Of a stretch of 64,000 bases of DNA, positions 32,915 through 41,074 are shown in pieces (position 1 is the first letter of the stretch; the number at the start of each line of letters is the position of its first letter). A program made the position numbers and the translations under genes. The notes below the pieces were generated by a model. That model saw nothing but the letters and a program-made list of their open reading frames with translations. It was not told where the DNA came from and ran no database searches. The DNA comes from Arthrobacter dokdonellae (GTDB taxonomy: Bacteria; Actinomycetota; Actinomycetes; Actinomycetales; Micrococcaceae): assembly GCF_003268655.1 (NCBI RefSeq), contig NZ_CP029642.1:1798001-1862000 (forward strand). Direction: 5' to 3'.

Positions 32915-33612
32915 GGTCTTGCTGGCGTTCCCGGTAGGACTGGCGTATCTGCCCCCTCCTGCCATGGAAGATGAGCCTGGCAAGGAGGCCCGCAAGTCGG
33001 TGGTCTGGGCCAACTGGCTCATCGGCATCTTCTACCTTTTCACGCCGGTGCTTGGCTACGGAGCCTTCACGCCGGTGCTTGGCTACGGAGCCGCCGTCGC
33101 CTTCGCCACCATCCTTGCCGTGGTGGCCGGCCTGACCATCACCGCGGCTGTCTCGTTTTGCCCACGACATTTACGCCAACGTGATTGTCAAGGCCGAGCC
33201 GAAGCCGGAAATGGAAGTCACGGTCGCCCGCCGCACCGTGGTGGTGATCGGCGTCGTCGCCATTGCCGGCGGCATCCTGGCGAACGGGCAGAACATCGCG
33301 TTCCTGGTGGCGCTGGCCTTCGCCATCGCTGGCCTTCGCCATCGCGGCCTCCGCCAACTTGCCCACCATCCTGCACTCCCTGTTCTGGAAGTAGTTCACC
33401 GCCCAGGGCGCCCTGTGGAGCATGTACGGCGGCCTGGCGGCGGCGATCATCCTCATCGCCTTCTCGCCGGTGGTCTCCGGCAGCGGGAAGGCCATGATCC
33501 CCGGCGCCAGTTTCGACTGGTTCCCGCTGGCCAACCCCGGCATCGTCTCCATCCCGTTCGCGTTCTTCCTGGGCTGGCTGGGCACGGTGCTGGACGCCGG
33601 ACGGGGCCTTTC
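32915..33612 (+). pseudogene. Second degraded sodium:acetate symporter (C-terminal half)
   Basis: Family segments lie in different frames: EDEPGKEARKSVVWANWLIG, AVAFATILAVVAGLT, HDIYANVIVKAEPKPEMEVT, GILANGQNIAFLVALAFAIA, then ALWSMYGGLAAAIILIAFSP and IVSIPFAFFLGWLGTV. Lesions: a 27-bp tandem duplication (33039-33065, 33066-33092) next to a deletion, an extra T in TTTT near 33,155, a 16-bp tandem duplication (33313-33328, 33329-33344) and TAG for Gln at 33391-33393. The N-terminal half is absent. Clearly dead ActP-like carrier. Confidence 0.8.
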
Positions 33613-33703
33613 GCCGTCCCGTTGCCTTGGGCGCCGTGCCCGGGTGTGGTGCGTTGACCGTGTGCCGTGTCGTGCCGGAGGGGAGGGGACTAGTATCGTG
33701 TGC

Positions 33704-34675
33704 ATGGCTGACCTGACGAATCCGTCCGGAAGCGACCGGGATCCCCGCGAGGAACGCACCATCATCACGGTCAAAAATCTGGTCAAACGCTACGGAAGCC
33801 GTCCGGCAGTCGATGACGTCTCCTTTTCCATCCGGGAGGGAGAGATATTCGGGATCATCGGCCCCAACGGAGCCGGAAAGACCACGACAGTTGAATGTAT
33901 TTCCGGTCTTCGCGCACCCGATGCCGGTTCCGTGCGCGTTTACGGCCTGTCCCCGCAACGGGACAGGGACAAGGTCCGAGAGTTCGTGGGGGTCCAACTC
34001 CAGGAAAGCGCCCTGCCGCCGAGGATGCGGGTGCGCGAGGCCATCGAGCTGTTTGCCTCCTTCTACTCGGACCCGTTGGATCCGCAGGAAGTTCTTGGGT
34101 CCCTGGGCATACAGGAGATCGGACGGACCGCATTCAAGAATTTGTCGGGTGGTCAGAAACAGCGGGTATCCATTGCGTTGGCAGTGATTGGCAACCCAAA
34201 GATTGCGATCCTGGACGAACTGACAACCGGGCTCGACCCCGAGGCCCGCCGGGGTACCTGGGCCCTTATCGACGGCATGAGGAACCGTGGCGTCACGGTG
34301 ATCCTCGTGACCCATTTCATGGATGAGGCAGAAACCCTCTGCGACCGCGTGGCCCTGATCGACGGCGGACGGATGCGCGTCTTGGACACTCCGGACGCCA
34401 TCGCGGCCAAGGCAGGCGGGACCAGGTTGCGCTTCATTCCATCACCACCCGTCGCGGATGAGCTGCTGTATGCCGTCGAGGGCGTGCAGACGGTGGAACG
34501 ACAGCACCGCGCAGTGGCGGTGACGGGCACAGGCGACCTGGCCGCGAAGCTGATGAACGCCCTCGCCGCCGCGGGTGTCCAGGTGTCCGAACTTGAGGTA
34601 AGGCGCGGCAACCTCGACGACGCCTTCATCCTGCTCACCAGGGCAGCCGCAGCGACGGCGCCGGGAAAGGCCTGA
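33704..34675 (+). CDS. ABC transporter ATP-binding protein (ABC-2 / drug exporter type)
   Basis: 323 aa from ATG 33704 (GGAGGGGA upstream). Walker A GPNGAGKT at about 56, signature LSGGQKQR at about 155, Walker B IAILDELTTGLDP (Leu replaces the usual Pro) and an H-loop VTHFMDEAE. The C-terminal 85 residues form the extension typical of DrrA-like exporters. It pairs with the permease 2 bp downstream to export a lipid or drug. It is the first intact gene after the degraded array. Confidence 0.9.
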   Translation: MADLTNPSGSDRDPREERTIITVKNLVKRYGSRPAVDDVSFSIREGEIFGIIGPNGAGKTTTVECISGLRAPDAGSVRVYGLSPQRDRDKVREFVGVQLQESALPPRMRVREAIELFASFYSDPLDPQEVLGSLGIQEIGRTAFKNLSGGQKQRVSIALAVIGNPKIAILDELTTGLDPEARRGTWALIDGMRNRGVTVILVTHFMDEAETLCDRVALIDGGRMRVLDTPDAIAAKAGGTRLRFIPSPPVADELLYAVEGVQTVERQHRAVAVTGTGDLAAKLMNALAAAGVQVSELEVRRGNLDDAFILLTRAAAATAPGKA

Positions 34676-34677
34676 GC

Positions 34678-35451
34678 ATGCGCTCGAATCGAGGCGGAAT
34701 GCTCAGTCGTCGGTCGCGGGCGCAGCTCACAGCGCTTCTCAAAGTGCAGGCGAAGCTGTCCCTGCGTGAGCCCTACCCGCTTGTCGGCCTCGGGTTGCCC
34801 GTTGTATTGCTGATTCTTTTTGGTTTCATCAGCAGACAGGTCCCGGGGGACGTGTCCGGCAGTGGCCTGACGGTGATCGACCTGTACATTCCAACGATTC
34901 TCGTTGTCTCATATATTGCGATCGCGATCTCCCTGCCCAACACGCTCGTGCGGGACCGTGAAATCGGCTGGCTCAGACGCGTCTCCACGACGCCGGTGCA
35001 CCCGTCACGCCTGCTGGGCGCGCAGCTGATCTTTAACCTTGTCCTGGCCGTGCTGGCCACGGCCATCGTCATCGTTGGCGGCATGCTGGTCTTCGGTGCG
35101 CCACTCACCGTTGACCTTCCGTTCTTCATCATCTCCGTCGCGCTCTCCGTTGTGGAACTCTTCGCCCTGGGCTTGCTCGTCGTGGCCCTGGCCCCGACCC
35201 AGACGATGGCCGGAGTCCTTGCCGGCCCGCTCTTCTTCGTCCTCCTCTTCCTGTCAGGGTTGTGGGTCCAGCCCGTGCAAACAGGCGAGCCGCTGCGGTC
35301 GATCATGTGGTATTCACCGAGCGGCGCGGCGGTGCGGGCCATCCTCTATTCGGCGTTCAATGCGGCACCTCCGTTGGCGACCCTCCTCACCCTCGTCGGC
35401 TATGCGCTCGTCTTCACGTTCCTCGCCATTCGGTTTTTCCGCTGGGAGTAG
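34678..35451 (+). CDS. ABC-2 type permease
   Basis: 257 aa with six hydrophobic segments: after a basic N-terminus, LVGLGLPVVLLILFGFI, then a segment at IPTILVVSYIAIAISL, and four more to the C-terminus (LTLVGYALVFTFLAIRFF). The intracellular loop VRDREIGWLRRVSTTPVHPS is the typical coupling region of ABC-2 permeases. It is co-translated with the ATPase. The substrate is unknown. Confidence 0.9.
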   Translation: MRSNRGGMLSRRSRAQLTALLKVQAKLSLREPYPLVGLGLPVVLLILFGFISRQVPGDVSGSGLTVIDLYIPTILVVSYIAIAISLPNTLVRDREIGWLRRVSTTPVHPSRLLGAQLIFNLVLAVLATAIVIVGGMLVFGAPLTVDLPFFIISVALSVVELFALGLLVVALAPTQTMAGVLAGPLFFVLLFLSGLWVQPVQTGEPLRSIMWYSPSGAAVRAILYSAFNAAPPLATLLTLVGYALVFTFLAIRFFRWE

Positions 35452-35535
35452 GGTCGATTCTGCTCATGAAGCAGGAGCGCTCCGGCCCATTCATGGCTCC
35501 GGCGTGGCCCGTCCGGGCGCATGCGCGGGCGCCGG

Positions 35536-36006
35536 CTACTTGTCCAGGACCCGTTCCAGGAGAGGCGTCAGGCGGAAGGGCACCAGTTCGTTCATGGCCA
35601 GGGACGTCTCCGTGCGCTCCACGCCGTCGCAGGCCAGGATCTTGCCGTTGATGCGGAACAGGTCCTCGGCACCCGTGGAGACCACGCGCGCCAGGATGTC
35701 GGCCCGCCCGCTGAGACCGTGGGCCTCCACCACTTCAGGGATGCCGGCCAGCGAGGCTGCCAGGGCCGCGAGCTTTTGCTGCTGCACATGGATGGAAATG
35801 TAGGCCGTGAGCGGGTAGCCCAGCAGGGCCGGGCTGATGCGGTGGTCAAAGGCCAAAAACGCGTTCCGCAGCTCCAAGGAGGCCATCCGCGCCTGCACGG
35901 TGTTGCGGGAAAGTCCCAGCTGCTGTGCCAGCGCCACCACGGTCTGGCGCGGGTCCTGGACCATGGCCAGGAGTATGCGGGCATCGGTGCCGTCCAAAGT
36001 ATGCAT
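35536..36006 (-). CDS. Lrp/AsnC-family regulator, probably of the bkd operon
   Basis: 156 aa from ATG 36006. N-terminal HTH: LDGTDARILLAMVQDPRQTV, then ALAQQLGLSRNTVQARMASL. The C-terminal RAM domain (AYISIHVQQQKLAALAASLA, then VEAHGLSGRADILARVVST) would sense an amino acid. It diverges from the branched-chain keto acid dehydrogenase genes, so control of them in response to leucine, isoleucine or valine is likely by analogy with BkdR. Convergent with the ABC permease. Confidence 0.85.
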   Translation of the reverse strand: MHTLDGTDARILLAMVQDPRQTVVALAQQLGLSRNTVQARMASLELRNAFLAFDHRISPALLGYPLTAYISIHVQQQKLAALAASLAGIPEVVEAHGLSGRADILARVVSTGAEDLFRINGKILACDGVERTETSLAMNELVPFRLTPLLERVLDK

Positions 36007-36087
36007 AATGCGCAGATTAGCACGGTGAAGGCGGCAGGGATCGTGCACGATGTTCAATTTCCGCGAAGGACATTGCGCCAGCTGCAT

Positions 36088-36107
36088 GCTGTGAGTATCG
36101 TCACAGC
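36088..36107 (+). promoter_or_regulatory. CRP/GlxR-type palindrome between lrp and the bkd genes
   Basis: GCTGTGA (36088-36094) and TCACAGC (36101-36107) are perfect inverted halves around GTATCG, giving the TGTGA-N6-TCACA form bound by CRP-family regulators such as GlxR. It lies 134 bp before the E1alpha start in the divergent promoter region, suggesting cAMP-linked control. Confidence 0.65.
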
Positions 36108-36240
36108 TAAGGGTTGCGACGACGCGGCCCTGCCGCGCGCAACAACCCAGCGCATGCGGCCTGGGGGCCGACATCCACAAGATGCGCCGGCCCGTAGCCA
36201 GGGCCCCGGCCCCGGCGGGAAGTCAAGGAGGCGAACTGCC

Positions 36241-37377
36241 GTGCTGGACGCAACAGCCAGGCCGGGGGCATCACCGCAACCCGGAATTCACCAACTTATT
36301 GCCGCGGACGGCACCAGCGTTGCCGACGAGGAACTTGCCCCGTATGTGGCCGACGTCGACGACGAACAACTCCTCCAGCTTTACTCGGACATGGTCACCA
36401 TCCGGCGCATCGACGTCGAGGCCACCGCGCTCCAGCGCCAGGGCCAGCTGGCCCTCTGGCCGCCCATGCTGGGTCAGGAGGCGTCCCAGGTCGGATCGCT
36501 CCGGGCCCTGGACATGGACGACTTCATCTTCCCCACCTACCGTGAAAACGGTGTGGCCTACCTCCGCGGCGCGGACCTGGCCGGCATCATGAGCACCTGG
36601 CGCGGCAGCGCCAACACCGGCTGGGACCCGCACAAGTTCAACATGGCCACCCCGCAGATCATCATTGGCGCCCAGACCCTGCACGCCACCGGCTACGCCA
36701 TGGGCCTGGTCCTGGACGGCAAGGAGGCGCTGTCCATCGCGTATCTGGGCGACGGCGCCACCAGCCAGGGCGACGTCCACGAATCGATGGTCTTCGCCGC
36801 CAGCTTCCAGGCCCCCGTCATTTTCTTCTGCCAGAACAACCACTGGGCCATTTCCGAGCCCGTGGGCCTGCAGGCGCACGCGCCCATCGCCGGCCGCGCG
36901 CCGGGCTACGGCATCCCCAGCCTGCGCGTTGACGGCAATGACGTCCTCGCCGTGCTGGCCGCCACCCGCTGGGCCGCCGCGCGGGCACGCAGCGGCGCAG
37001 GTCCCAGCTTCATCGAAGCCGTCACGTACCGCATGGGCGCGCACACCACCGCCGACGACCCCACCCGCTACCGGGGCGTCACCGAACTGGACGAGTGGGG
37101 CGCCAAGGACCCCATTGCGCGGGTCAAGGCCCTCCTGCAAGGCCGGGGGAAGCTCGACGGCGAGGCCGAGGCAGGGGTTGCCGCGCGCGCCAACGCCATG
37201 GCCGCCGAGCTGCGCGACGGCTGCATCAACATGCCCGACCCAGCGCCGATGAGCGTCTTTAACAACGTGTACACGACCGAACACGCCATCCTGGACCGCC
37301 AGCGCGACCACTACGAACGCTACCTGGCGGGCTTCGCGCCCACGGACGGCGCCACCTTGGAAGGGAGCAGGTCATGA
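36241..37377 (+). CDS. Branched-chain keto acid dehydrogenase E1 alpha
   Basis: 378 aa from GTG 36241, chosen for AAGGAGG upstream. The TPP motif is intact: GDGATSQGDVHESMVFAAS at about 170 to QNNHWAIS at about 198. It also has FPTYRENGVAYLRGADL and the conserved YRMGAHTTADDPTRYR segment, the site of regulation in E1alpha proteins. With E1beta and E2 it decarboxylates branched keto acids to isobutyryl-, isovaleryl- or 2-methylbutyryl-CoA. Its position by the leucine cluster favours branched substrates over pyruvate. The stop overlaps the E1beta ATG. Confidence 0.9.
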   Translation: MLDATARPGASPQPGIHQLIAADGTSVADEELAPYVADVDDEQLLQLYSDMVTIRRIDVEATALQRQGQLALWPPMLGQEASQVGSLRALDMDDFIFPTYRENGVAYLRGADLAGIMSTWRGSANTGWDPHKFNMATPQIIIGAQTLHATGYAMGLVLDGKEALSIAYLGDGATSQGDVHESMVFAASFQAPVIFFCQNNHWAISEPVGLQAHAPIAGRAPGYGIPSLRVDGNDVLAVLAATRWAAARARSGAGPSFIEAVTYRMGAHTTADDPTRYRGVTELDEWGAKDPIARVKALLQGRGKLDGEAEAGVAARANAMAAELRDGCINMPDPAPMSVFNNVYTTEHAILDRQRDHYERYLAGFAPTDGATLEGSRS

Positions 37378-38384
37378 GCACTCTGACACTGACACAGGCC
37401 ATCAACGCCGGGCTGCGCAAGGCCATGGAGGACGATCCCAAGGTGGTCCTGATGGGTGAGGACATCGGCACGCTGGGCGGGGTCTTCCGCGTCACCGACG
37501 GCCTGATGAAGGACTTTGGCTCGCACCGCGTCATTGACACGCCGCTGGCGGAGTCCGCCATCATCGGCACCGCCGTGGGCCTGGCCTACCGCGGTTTCCG
37601 GCCCGTCTGCGAGATCCAGTTCGACGGCTTTATCTACCCGGGCTTCGACCAGATCGTCTCCCAGGTGGCCAAGCTGCACATGCGCACGCACGGGCAGGTC
37701 CGGATGCCGCTGACCATCCGCGTGCCGTTTGGCGGCGGCATCGGTTCCCCCGAGCACCACTCCGAATCACCGGAGGCCTACTTTGTGCACACCTCCGGGC
37801 TGCGCGTCATCAGCGTCTCCAATCCGCAGGACGCCTACACCATGCTGCGCCAGGCCATCGCCTGCGACGACCCGGTGCTGTTCTTCGAGCCCAAGCGCCG
37901 CTACCACGCCAAGGGCGAGGTGGACCTCGACGCCGACCTCTCCTGCGCCCCGGCCATGGGCGCCTCCCGCGTGGTGCACGCCGGTACCGACGTGACGCTG
38001 GTGACCTACGGCCCGCTTGTCACCACCGCCCTCGACGCCGCCAAGGCCGCGGCCGACGACGGCATTTCCGTCGAAGTGATCGACCTGCGTTCCCTGTCCC
38101 CACTGGACTACGCGCCGCTGGAGGAATCCGTACGCCGCACCGGCCGCCTGGTGATCACCCACGAGGCCTCCGAAACCCTGGGACTGGGCGCCGAAATTGC
38201 CGCCGGCATCACCGAGCGCTGCTTCAACTACCTGGAGGCCGCACCAGTGCGCGTCACGGGCTTCGACGTTCCCTACCCGCCCTCAAAGCTGGAAAAGCAC
38301 CACCTTCCCGACCTTGACCGCATGCTCGACGGCGTTGACCGCGTCCTGGGCCGCCCCAACTCCCTTTCGGGGCTGGAAGGATGA
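37374..38384 (+). CDS. Branched-chain keto acid dehydrogenase E1 beta
   Basis: 336 aa. Typical E1beta wording: LTLTQAINAGLRKAMEDDPK, VVLMGEDIGTLGGVFRVTDG, DTPLAESAIIGTAVGLAYRG and the C-terminal VYPxP-like FDVPYPPSKLEKHHLPD. It forms the alpha2-beta2 E1 tetramer with the upstream product. ATG lies inside the E1alpha stop region (ATGA) and its own stop overlaps the E2 start, so the three subunits are made together. Confidence 0.93.
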   Translation: MSTLTLTQAINAGLRKAMEDDPKVVLMGEDIGTLGGVFRVTDGLMKDFGSHRVIDTPLAESAIIGTAVGLAYRGFRPVCEIQFDGFIYPGFDQIVSQVAKLHMRTHGQVRMPLTIRVPFGGGIGSPEHHSESPEAYFVHTSGLRVISVSNPQDAYTMLRQAIACDDPVLFFEPKRRYHAKGEVDLDADLSCAPAMGASRVVHAGTDVTLVTYGPLVTTALDAAKAAADDGISVEVIDLRSLSPLDYAPLEESVRRTGRLVITHEASETLGLGAEIAAGITERCFNYLEAAPVRVTGFDVPYPPSKLEKHHLPDLDRMLDGVDRVLGRPNSLSGLEG

Positions 38385-39787
38385 CCACCATGATCCAGGA
38401 ATTCAAGCTGCCGGACCTTGGCGAGGGACTCACGGAATCGGAAATCGTCAGCTGGCACGTGGCCGTGGGCGACACGGTGGAACTGAACCAGGTGATCGGG
38501 GAAGTCGAAACCGCCAAGGCCGTCGTCGAACTGCCCTCACCGTACGCCGGCACCGTCACCGCCATCACGCACGAGCCCGGAACCACCGTCGAGGTGGGTG
38601 AGGTCATCATCGCGTTCGAGGTCGCGGCGACAGCCGCCGCTGGCAGCGAGCCCGTCTCCGAGCCTGCGCAGAAGCGCGTGCCCACGCTCGTCGGCTACGG
38701 CGCCGATCCGGAGTCCTCGAAGCGGCCCGCCCGCCGGGCCCGGCAGTTCGCGCCGTCCGGCTCCACGACCACGACCACGACCGTGCCAGCCGCAACAACC
38801 ACCGTGCCGGCCGCAACCACCGTGCCGGCCGCCGCTTCCCGGGTGGCAGGACCGGACGCGGAAGCCCGCGTCCAGGCGGACCGCCCCCGCTCCACGCCGC
38901 CGGTGCGCAAACTGGCACGAGACATGGGGATCGACCTGGCCGAGCTTGTGGGCTCGGGCGAGCGCGGCCTGATTACCCGCGACGACGTCGTCGCTTATGC
39001 CGGGGGACACGCGCAGGGTGCCGCGGCGGCGGCCCCGGCGTCGACCGCGTCCCGCGCGGGCGTTCCCTCCGGCAGCGGCAACGCGGCCCGGGAGGTGCGC
39101 ACCCCCATCAAGGGCGTGCGGAAGTTCACCGCCGCGGCGATGGTCCAGAGCGCGTTCACGGCGCCGCACGTGACGGAATTCCTGACCGTGGACGTCACGG
39201 CCGGCATGGAGTTCCTGGCGAAGCTGAGGGGGTTGCGGGAGTTCGCGGACGTGAAGCTCACGCCGCTGACGCTGGCCGCCCGGGCCGTGTGCCTGGGGAT
39301 CGCCCGGCAGCCGTCCTTGAACTCGCGCTGGGACGCCGAGGCCAACGAGATCGTCACGATGAACTACGTCAACCTGGGCATTGCCGCCGCGACGCCCAGG
39401 GGACTCGTGGTGCCCAACATCAAGGACGCGCAGCAGTTGGGCATGCGCGGGCTGGCCGTGGCGCTCGGGGAACTGGCCGCCGTGGCCCGGTCCGGAAAGA
39501 CGCCGCCGGGGGAGCTTTCCGGCGGGACTTTCTCCATTACGAACATCGGGGTCTTCGGCATTGACGCCGGCACGCCCATCCTGAACCCGGGAGAAGCGGG
39601 GATCCTGGCGCTGGGGGCCGTACGCAGCACGCCGTGGGAGCACCAGGGCGGCATTGCGCTGCGGCAGGTCATGACGCTGAGCCTGTCCTTCGACCACCGG
39701 CTGGTGGACGGGGAGCAGGGCTCGCGGTTCCTGGCGGACGTCGGTGCGGTGATGTCCGATCCCGCGATGGCGCTGGCGCTGGCCTGA
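38381..39787 (+). CDS. Dihydrolipoamide acyltransferase E2 of the same complex
   Basis: 468 aa with three parts: a lipoyl domain (residues 1-80, lipoyl Lys in VETAKAVVELP), a Thr/Val/Pro/Ala-rich linker, an E3-binding domain at about 168-205 (VRKLARDMGIDLAELVGSGE), a second Ala-rich linker, and the catalytic domain from about 240 with GTFSITNIGVFG and the active-site SFDHRLVDGEQGSRFLAD. It transfers the acyl group to CoA. No E3 gene is nearby, so it must use a shared dihydrolipoamide dehydrogenase. Confidence 0.93.
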   Translation: MTTMIQEFKLPDLGEGLTESEIVSWHVAVGDTVELNQVIGEVETAKAVVELPSPYAGTVTAITHEPGTTVEVGEVIIAFEVAATAAAGSEPVSEPAQKRVPTLVGYGADPESSKRPARRARQFAPSGSTTTTTTVPAATTTVPAATTVPAAASRVAGPDAEARVQADRPRSTPPVRKLARDMGIDLAELVGSGERGLITRDDVVAYAGGHAQGAAAAAPASTASRAGVPSGSGNAAREVRTPIKGVRKFTAAAMVQSAFTAPHVTEFLTVDVTAGMEFLAKLRGLREFADVKLTPLTLAARAVCLGIARQPSLNSRWDAEANEIVTMNYVNLGIAAATPRGLVVPNIKDAQQLGMRGLAVALGELAAVARSGKTPPGELSGGTFSITNIGVFGIDAGTPILNPGEAGILALGAVRSTPWEHQGGIALRQVMTLSLSFDHRLVDGEQGSRFLADVGAVMSDPAMALALA

Positions 39788-39918
39788 ACGGGGCTGTCCT
39801 GAACCGCGGCTTTACTGCAATCATCGACCTCTGGAATAGCTGCCTGAGCGGACGTATATTTGAAGTGACCCCCACTTAGGGAGCCAACTGATGGGAAACC
39901 CAAAGGAGGTTGGTATCG

Positions 39919-40287
39919 ATGAAGAAGTGGAACCGCTGGCAAGATTATGTTGCCATCATTGCGGGCCTTTACGCCGCGCTGTCGACAATCTGGACAACGC
40001 AGCAGGGCAGTTCCATGGTTCTCATGATCGGCTTTGGAGTCCTGCTGATCATTGCAGGAGTTTGGAACCTGATGAGCCCCGGGACGCCGGCTGTTGAATG
40101 GGCCCAAGCGGTGCTGGGCGCACTGCTGTTCATCTCGCCCTGGATCGGCGGCTACAGCGGCCGTATGGGCGCGGCATGGACGTCCTGGATTGCTGGCGGG
40201 GTGGCCCTGATCGTGGCCGTGCTCGCCGTCCAGCCGAGCATGCGTCAGCACACCGTGGGCCACGACCACGGCCTGCCGGCTCACTAA
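39919..40287 (+). CDS. SPW-repeat membrane protein
   Basis: 122 aa from ATG 39919 (AAAGGAGG upstream). Four hydrophobic segments, with the repeat wording WQDYVAIIAGLYAALSTIW and QAVLGALLFISPWIGGYSGR (the SPW motif), plus a His-rich tail. SPW-repeat proteins are small actinobacterial membrane proteins of unknown function. It is flanked by a terminator and unrelated to the catabolic genes. Confidence 0.8.
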   Translation: MKKWNRWQDYVAIIAGLYAALSTIWTTQQGSSMVLMIGFGVLLIIAGVWNLMSPGTPAVEWAQAVLGALLFISPWIGGYSGRMGAAWTSWIAGGVALIVAVLAVQPSMRQHTVGHDHGLPAH

Positions 40288-40309
40288 TTTCATTAGCGCC
40301 AAACCAGGA

Positions 40310-40335
40310 AGCGCCGGATCTTCCGGCGCTTTCCC
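40310..40335 (+). terminator. Bidirectional terminator, SPW gene and TetR gene
   Basis: AGCGCCGGA pairs with TCCGGCGCT (9 bp, loop TCT) and is followed by TTTCCC; it sits between convergent genes. Confidence 0.75.
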
Positions 40336-40937
40336 TATGCCCGGGCGAGGCCGTTCCACGCCATCGCCTCGAGCACGGAGCGGGCGGCGGCAGCGATAGG
40401 GCGGTGCCCATGCACCTGCACGCTGTGCGGGGTGGAGTTGATCAGGCCAAACACCGCGTGGGCCTGCAGGCGCCGGACCTCGGCGCCGCGGTCGGGGTAC
40501 AGCCGGCCCAACACGTCGACCCACAGTTCCACGTAGGCGCGCTGCAGGGTGCGGACCTGGCGGCGGTCCGCGGCGCTGAGGCTGTCGAAGTCCCGGTCCT
40601 GGACGCGGATCACGTCGGGCTGGGCCAGGGCAAAGTCCACGTGGAAGGCGACGAGCCCGCGGAGCGAGGCGGCGTCGTCGTTCCCTGCGGCAAGGACTGC
40701 CCGTCCGCCGGCCAGCAGGTCCTCGCTGACTCCCACCAGCAGGGCGCCCAGCAGGGCCTGCTTGCCGCTGAAGTGCCGGTATACGGCAGGCCCGCTCACC
40801 CCGGCCGCGGCGCCCAGGTCCTCGATGGACACGCCGTTGAAGCCGCGTTGGGCAAACAGGGTGGCGGCGGAATCCAGTAGCACCGTCCGGCGGTTGGCCT
40901 TGGCCCGGGTGCGCGCGGTGGCGGGGGACTCGCTCAT
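40335..40937 (-). CDS. TetR-family regulator of the leucine operon
   Basis: 200 aa from ATG 40937 (AAGGGA before it); starts at 40958, 40961 and 40970 are also open. N-terminal HTH: VLLDSAATLFAQRGFNGVSI, then EDLGAAAGVSGPAVYRHFSG. The C-terminal helical domain would bind an acyl-CoA or related ligand. It diverges from the carboxylase operon and a perfect dyad lies between them. The equivalent Mycobacterium tuberculosis cluster also carries a TetR gene (Rv2506), so local repression is likely. Confidence 0.85.
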   Translation of the reverse strand: MSESPATARTRAKANRRTVLLDSAATLFAQRGFNGVSIEDLGAAAGVSGPAVYRHFSGKQALLGALLVGVSEDLLAGGRAVLAAGNDDAASLRGLVAFHVDFALAQPDVIRVQDRDFDSLSAADRRQVRTLQRAYVELWVDVLGRLYPDRGAEVRRLQAHAVFGLINSTPHSVQVHGHRPIAAAARSVLEAMAWNGLARA

Positions 40938-40984
40938 GTCTTCCCTTGTGCTGGACATCATCAAATTCACGGACTAACCTGAAA

Positions 40985-41008
40985 CTCAGTTAATAACCAT
41001 TAACTTAG
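40985..41008 (+). promoter_or_regulatory. TetR operator candidate
   Basis: AGTTAAT (40988-40994) and ATTAACT (40999-41005) are perfect inverted halves around AACC; the match extends outward to CTC and TAG with one mismatch. The site lies between the divergent TetR gene and the carboxylase operon. Confidence 0.8.
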
Positions 41009-41074
41009 CATGTGGATGCGGGTGGTGTCAGGCACCGCCGGAGTGTCCCGGGGCAAGGAACGGATGACTGGTCA

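Noticed and set aside
33422..33703. N-terminal extension of the ABC ATPase
   Set aside because: It is read-through from the symporter remnant in frame. ATG 33704 has GGAGGGGA upstream and fits homologues.
35521..36240. N-terminal 240 codons upstream of E1alpha in the same frame
   Set aside because: They lie antisense to the Lrp gene and lack homology. GTG 36241 has the proper ribosome-binding site.
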